DNA of 14,680 nt from Candidatus Portnoybacteria bacterium CG_4_10_14_0_2_um_filter_44_20 (lineage in GTDB: Bacteria > Patescibacteriota > Minisyncoccia > Portnoybacterales > GCA-002795985): assembly GCA_002792395.1 (NCBI GenBank), contig PFOG01000131.1, positions 1 to 14,680 of the forward strand, in the 5' to 3' direction. The notes beneath the pieces were generated by a model that had not been told where the DNA came from, ran no database searches, and saw only the letters and a list, made by a program, of their open reading frames with translations. The position numbers were made by a program, and so were the translations under genes. Position 1 is the stretch's first letter, and every line of letters begins with the position of its first letter. Of the stretch, positions 11,129-14,680 are shown piece after piece.

Positions 11129-12497
11129 GTGAAAATTACCCCCCCGCCCTATAAGATTAAAGTGGTACAAAAGATCAGGCAGATTGGCCGCGCAGAAAGA
11201 GTTGAAAGGCTGGAAAATGCTTATTTCAATCCTTTTTTTCTAGATGCGGACGATGTCTATATTGACCTTTTGACAGACAGCGGAACCGGCGCCATGTCTG
11301 ACGAACAGTGGTCAGCGATTATGCGGGCTGACGAAAGTTATGCCGGTAGCAACAGCTTTAAAAGAATGGAAAGAGCGATTCGAGAAGTTTTTGGTTTCCA
11401 ATATATTATCCCGACCCACCAGGGCCGCGGCGCCGAAGATGTCTTTGACCGGATAATGATAAAAGAAGGCATGCTCGTGCCTGGCAATAAGCATTTTGAT
11501 ACGACAAAGGCCCACATTGAAGACAAAAAGGGATTCGCTGTGGATTGTACGATTGACGAAATCCACAATACTCAAAGCACCCATCCGTTTAAGGGCAATC
11601 TCGATACGCAAAAGCTCGAGCGGGTTATCCGTGAAAACAATAAAAATATTGCCTATGTGCTTATAACGATAACTTGCAACAGCAGCGGCGGCCAGCCGGT
11701 TTCGTTGGCCAATATTCTGCATGTTTCAAAAATTTGCAGAAAACATCGCGTACCACTCTTTTTCGACGCGGCTCGGTTTGCCGAAAACGCTTACTTTATC
11801 AAAGAGCGCGAAAAAAAATATCACAAAAAGAATATTCAATATATTGTCCACAAAATGATGAGTTGTGTTGACGGCTGCCTGATGAGCGCCAAAAAAGACG
11901 CGATTGTCAATATGGGGGGCTTTATCGCGGTTCGTGATAAAAGTCTGTATAAAAACTTAGCGCCAATCGCTATTCTTAAAGAAGGATTTCTTCATTATGG
12001 CGGAATGAGTGGCCGCGATATGGAAGCCTTGGCGATCGGTATTCGGGAAGGCATTGATTATGATTATCTGCGTTATCGGACATGGCAGGTTAAATTTTTA
12101 GCCGAGGAGCTTCAAAAAAATCGGTATTCCGGTCGTCACTCCCCCCGGTGGCCATGCCGTTTACGTGGATGCCAAAAAATTCCTGCCTCATATTCCCCGT
12201 GAACAGTTTCCGGGACATGCTCTCGCTTGCCAGCTTTATATCGAAGGCGGGATCAGGGGCGTCGAAATCGGCACGCTTTTAGCCGGCCGCGATCCTAAAA
12301 CCGGAGAAAATGTCAACCCTGGCCTAGAGCTTCTGCGTCTGGCTCTCCCCCGCCGCGTCTATACGCTCGAACATCTTTATTATGTAATCGAAGTTTTTAA
12401 AAAGCTCAAAGAAAATAAAGATAAAATCAGAGGCCTAGGATTTACATATGAGCCGCCGACCCTACGACACTTCAACGCAAAATTTAAACTGCTTTAA
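11129..12497 (+). CDS. tnaA: tryptophanase (one apparent frameshift)
   Basis: A PLP enzyme that would cleave L-tryptophan to indole, pyruvate and ammonia. The first frame ends at 12202. Removing one A from the A7 run at 12114-12120 joins it to the frame ending at 12497 and gives 455 residues (E. coli TnaA has 471). Conserved segments: [20 protein letters not shown] (34-53), [39 protein letters not shown] (D213, R216), and the PLP lysine in [15 protein letters not shown] (K256). After the repair come [36 protein letters not shown] and [14 protein letters not shown]. The VEIG segment, not MERG, favours tryptophanase over tyrosine phenol-lyase, whose phenol-binding Arg sits there. The start is GTG behind AAGGAG. 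A terminator follows at 12505-12533. Confidence 0.9.
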
Positions 12498-12504
12498 AAA
12501 CAAA

Positions 12505-12533
12505 AGCCACCAATTTAAGGTGGCTCTTTTTTT
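12505..12533 (+). terminator. rho-independent terminator after tryptophanase
   Basis: AGCCACC (12505-12511) and GGTGGCT (12519-12525) form a 7-bp stem with a 7-nt loop. A C and seven T follow. The convergent aminopeptidase gene ends 10 bp further on. Confidence 0.88.
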
Positions 12534-12542
12534 ATTCATAAT

Positions 12543-13847
12543 TTATTGTCTCATCAAGAATTCGATATCTTTGATTTTTTTCGGAGCGGCAGCGGTTAAA
12601 ATTTCGCAGCCACTTTCCGTAACTAAAACTGTGTCTTCAATACGGATGCCAATGCCGCGCCATTTCAGGTCTACGGTTGCGTCGTCCGGCTGAATGTAGA
12701 TTCCCGGTTCGACGGTCAGCACCATTCCTGGCCTCAGAACTTGCTGCCCATCTCTAATTTCTTTACTGCCGGAGTCATGCGTGTCCAGGCCCACGCAATG
12801 TCCCAGGCTATGCATAAAGAAGCGCATGTAGGCCTTGTCCTTTATCAACCGTTCCAGTTCGCCGGTTAGTAAACCGTGTTTGATCAAGCCCGCGGTAATT
12901 ATCCGAACCGCCATCCTGTGGAGATCGAAGAAATTATTACCCGGCTTTACCCTTTTGATCGCCGCTTCCTGCGCGGCTAAAACAATTTTATAAATGATCT
13001 TTTGTTCACGGCTGAATTTGCCGTTGATCGGAAAGGTGCGGCTGATATCGGAAGCATAGCAATCAAGTTCACAACCAATGTCCATCAGAACCAAATCGCC
13101 GTTTTTAAGCAGGCAATTATTTTCAATGTAATGCAGAATGCAGGCATTTTTTCCACCAGCGACGATAGGCTGAAACGCATAAACGCTGTTTTCTCGCCGA
13201 AATTTATGAGCCAGCACCGCTTCCAGTTCATATTCCGCAACACCTGGACTACATGCCCTCATCGCGGTGTTTAGGGCGTAGGCGGAAATTTGAGCTGCTT
13301 GGCGCAGAAGCGAAATTTCTTCCGGCTGTTTTATCAGCCGCATCTCGTCGAGCAGATCATAAGCGTTTCGATAATCACCTTGGTCGTGAAGACGAAACTT
13401 ACCCATGGCTATTTGGATGTCGACGAACCAATTTTTTATACGTTCAACCCATTCGCTGGTTTCGCCCGGAAGATAAACAACGCGCTGGTCCATTAAAAGC
13501 CAAGGCATTTCTTTATCCAAAGAGCTAATCGGATAAACTTCGTCAACGCCTGAAACTTTCTTGGCGCCTTCGAGGCCAAGACGGTGGCCAAACCATTGTT
13601 CTTCTTTGATGTCTCGCTTGAGACAAAACAAAATACTCCTTTCGTGCTCGCCGGCGATAATAACCAATACGGCTTCCGGTTCGGCAAAACCGGTCAAATA
13701 GTAAAAATAGCTATCAGGCCGGAAAGGAAAGTCGCTATCTCGGCTGCGTATCTGTTCGGACGCCGTCGGAATAATCGCTATCCCCTCTCTCGTTTTTTCG
13801 GCTAATCGCCTGCGACGTTCGCGGTATATCTGCGCTGAAAACGGCAT
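12543..13847 (-). CDS. pepP: Xaa-Pro aminopeptidase (M24B, PepP-like)
   Basis: This 434-residue cytosolic metallopeptidase would release the N-terminal residue before proline; E. coli PepP has 441. Residues about 1-135 are the AMP_N domain (FPFRPDSYFYYLTGF, near 40-54). The catalytic pita-bread domain follows, with two-metal ligands D256 (VLMDIGCELD), D267 (SDISRTFPING), H350 (HSLGHCVGLDTHD), E380 (TVEPGIYI) and E404 (GIRIEDTVLV). Substrate-binding histidines H239 and H357 are also in place. Spacing of all ligands agrees with the E. coli enzyme. The start ATG is behind AGAGGTG. A promoter lies at 13901-13928. It is convergent with tryptophanase; no operon partner is evident. Confidence 0.95.
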   Translation of the reverse strand: MPFSAQIYRERRRRLAEKTREGIAIIPTASEQIRSRDSDFPFRPDSYFYYLTGFAEPEAVLVIIAGEHERSILFCLKRDIKEEQWFGHRLGLEGAKKVSGVDEVYPISSLDKEMPWLLMDQRVVYLPGETSEWVERIKNWFVDIQIAMGKFRLHDQGDYRNAYDLLDEMRLIKQPEEISLLRQAAQISAYALNTAMRACSPGVAEYELEAVLAHKFRRENSVYAFQPIVAGGKNACILHYIENNCLLKNGDLVLMDIGCELDCYASDISRTFPINGKFSREQKIIYKIVLAAQEAAIKRVKPGNNFFDLHRMAVRIITAGLIKHGLLTGELERLIKDKAYMRFFMHSLGHCVGLDTHDSGSKEIRDGQQVLRPGMVLTVEPGIYIQPDDATVDLKWRGIGIRIEDTVLVTESGCEILTAAAPKKIKDIEFLMRQ

Positions 13848-13900
13848 TTTTCACCTCTCTATATTTTTGATTTTCAAAGATCAACCCTCTTTTGTTTAAA

Positions 13901-13928
13901 ATTATCATGTTATTTCCAAAAATGTCAA
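13901..13928 (-). promoter_or_regulatory. sigma70-type promoter of the aminopeptidase gene
   Basis: On the minus strand a perfect TTGACA (plus 13923-13928) is followed after 16 nt by GATAAT (plus 13901-13906). It lies between the upstream terminator and the ATG at 13847. Confidence 0.65.
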
Positions 13929-13929
13929 A

Positions 13930-13957
13930 CAATAAACAAAACCCGCGGTTTAGCGGG
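13930..13957 (-). terminator. rho-independent terminator
   Basis: CCCGC (13942-13946) and GCGGG (13953-13957) form a G/C stem with a 6-nt loop, followed on the minus strand by TTTTGTTTATT. It ends the transcript of the small Cys-rich gene and the serine hydrolase upstream of it. Confidence 0.8.
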
Positions 13958-13979
13958 CTTCGAGCTATTTTTGATGAGG

Positions 13980-14189
13980 TTACCCCATGAATGTTGCAAA
14001 AACTGGAGACCTCGCCACAATCGGATACTCCTTCGCGCAGTCTTTGCAAATTTCGTCATCGGGCAAACTTTCCGTGCCGGCCGGACCTCTTAAGCAGAGC
14101 GCTTTTCCCAGATTATTTTTGGGGAAAATGTGTCCCCTTTTACCGCCACCAATTCGCCACAGAACAAACCTTTTGTCGTTGATTTTCAT
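13980..14189 (-). CDS. small Cys/His protein, possible zinc binder, unknown
   Basis: From the ATG at 14189 the product is 69 residues: an N-terminal FVLWRIGGGKRGHIFPK, then LGKALCLRG and DDEICKDCAKEYP. H20, C32, C48 and C51 could form one zinc site, with a C-x2-C knuckle at 48-51. I recognise no family. The frame is open to a TTG at 14231, but that start lacks a Shine-Dalgarno, while GGAAAG precedes the ATG. It follows the serine hydrolase gene on the same strand with a 57-bp gap and is followed by a terminator, so the two are likely co-transcribed. Confidence 0.6.
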   Translation of the reverse strand: MKINDKRFVLWRIGGGKRGHIFPKNNLGKALCLRGPAGTESLPDDEICKDCAKEYPIVARSPVFATFMG

Positions 14190-14246
14190 AATCTTTCCGC
14201 CCCCCCTGATTTTGTCAAAGAACGCTTCCAAAAATACTTAATTGAT

Positions 14247-14680
14247 TTATACTATTTTTTCTCCGCTAAGTTCAAGAACCGCCTTTAGCGCAACTGGCAA
14301 GTCAAAACAATCGTCAAAATGCCCCTTCTGGTGTTCGAGCACAATCTTTGAACCAAGTAAATTTTTAAAATCTTCCTGATTATCCGAAGAAACACTCTGG
14401 TCGTTATCGGAAAAAAGCGCGATGCTGTTCTTAAAATGCATCCGCACTCTGCCTAAATTAATCGGCGTCTCTAGCCAATGGCGGGCAATTTCCTGCGCCT
14501 CTTCGTCGTCTCCTGAGTTGGTCAATCGTTTGAAAAACCCGGCAACAAAAACAACTCCGCCGGCCATTTTTCCTTCGGGCAGCGATTCCAGATACCGCGC
14601 GATAGTTTGGCATCCCAGACTGTGGCCCACGAAATAGGTCTGTTCGTTGATTTCCCCCACCGCTTTCGCTAGAACTGGCA
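14247..14680 (-). CDS. RBBP9/YdeN-type alpha/beta serine hydrolase, N-terminus outside the window
   Basis: The gene is cut by the right edge; 143 residues are visible and the frame stays open at 14680. TYFVGHSLGCQTIARYLE carries the GHSLG nucleophile elbow. FSDNDQSVSSD supplies the acidic residue (SDND...V pattern typical of RBBP9 proteins), and EHQKGHFDD the catalytic His. The segment HWLETPINLGRVR is typical of the small-lid RBBP9/DUF1234 group. These are single-domain cytosolic serine hydrolases of about 180-190 residues, so some 40-50 residues are missing. The GTG at 14660 is an internal Val codon, not a start. The physiological substrate is unknown for most of the family. Confidence 0.9.
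   Translation of the reverse strand, partial: PVLAKAVGEINEQTYFVGHSLGCQTIARYLESLPEGKMAGGVVFVAGFFKRLTNSGDDEEAQEIARHWLETPINLGRVRMHFKNSIALFSDNDQSVSSDNQEDFKNLLGSKIVLEHQKGHFDDCFDLPVALKAVLELSGEKIV

Noticed and set aside
12165..12497. Separate 110-residue gene after tryptophanase
   Set aside because: It is the C-terminal part of tryptophanase displaced by one extra A at 12114-12120.

Overview
The window looks like a chromosomal segment of a Candidate Phyla Radiation (Patescibacteria, probably Parcubacteria-type) bacterium. This is an inference from gene style: short housekeeping genes, an ABC-2/GT2 cell-surface gene set, and a large secreted amidase-SpoIID protein carrying a repeat family I associate with CPR surface proteins. 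No rRNA or other taxonomic marker is present, so the placement is tentative. No tRNA, CRISPR array or transposase was seen.

Layout. Positions 1-2439 (minus) hold a Wzm/Wzt-type ABC exporter. Its permease (1663-2439) and the start of its ATPase (1-102) are separated by about 1.5 kb of AT-rich accessory DNA. That DNA carries two small membrane proteins, a DUF559 nuclease gene wrapped in three G/C-rich palindromes, and several other short repeats. At 2560-3477 lies a coiled-coil protein with a possible PD-(D/E)XK-like core. It is divergent from a two-gene plus-strand unit (3631-4005) of a 74-residue membrane protein and a 41-residue microprotein. A GT2 glycosyltransferase (4046-5023) carries an in-frame palindromic insertion. 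It sits downstream of an 895-residue secreted wall hydrolase (5105-7792) that fuses an Amidase_2/PGRP domain, four surface repeats and a SpoIID transglycosylase domain.

Positions 7979-9510 (minus) form an operon of hypoxanthine phosphoribosyltransferase overlapping a queuosine-salvage (DUF2419/Qng1)-like N-glycosylase that has an added four-cysteine cluster. A GNAT acetyltransferase follows (9714-10201). On the plus strand come a secreted proteasome/HslV-like Ntn-hydrolase (10362-10955) and a tryptophanase (11129-12497). The window closes on the minus strand with Xaa-Pro aminopeptidase (12543-13847), a small Cys-rich protein (13980-14189) and a truncated RBBP9-type serine hydrolase (14247-14680).

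Three genes are broken by single-base indels, four in all, each at an A/T run of six or seven. All are repaired cleanly by adding or removing one A. Homopolymer sequencing error is the simplest explanation; slippage-based recoding is the alternative.

The most unusual items are: the exported proteasome-like protein, whose predicted signal-peptide cut would expose the catalytic Thr1; the Fe-S-motif-bearing Qng1-like glycosylase coupled to hpt; the amidase-SpoIID fusion; and the DUF559 gene flanked by palindromes that also supply its ribosome binding site.
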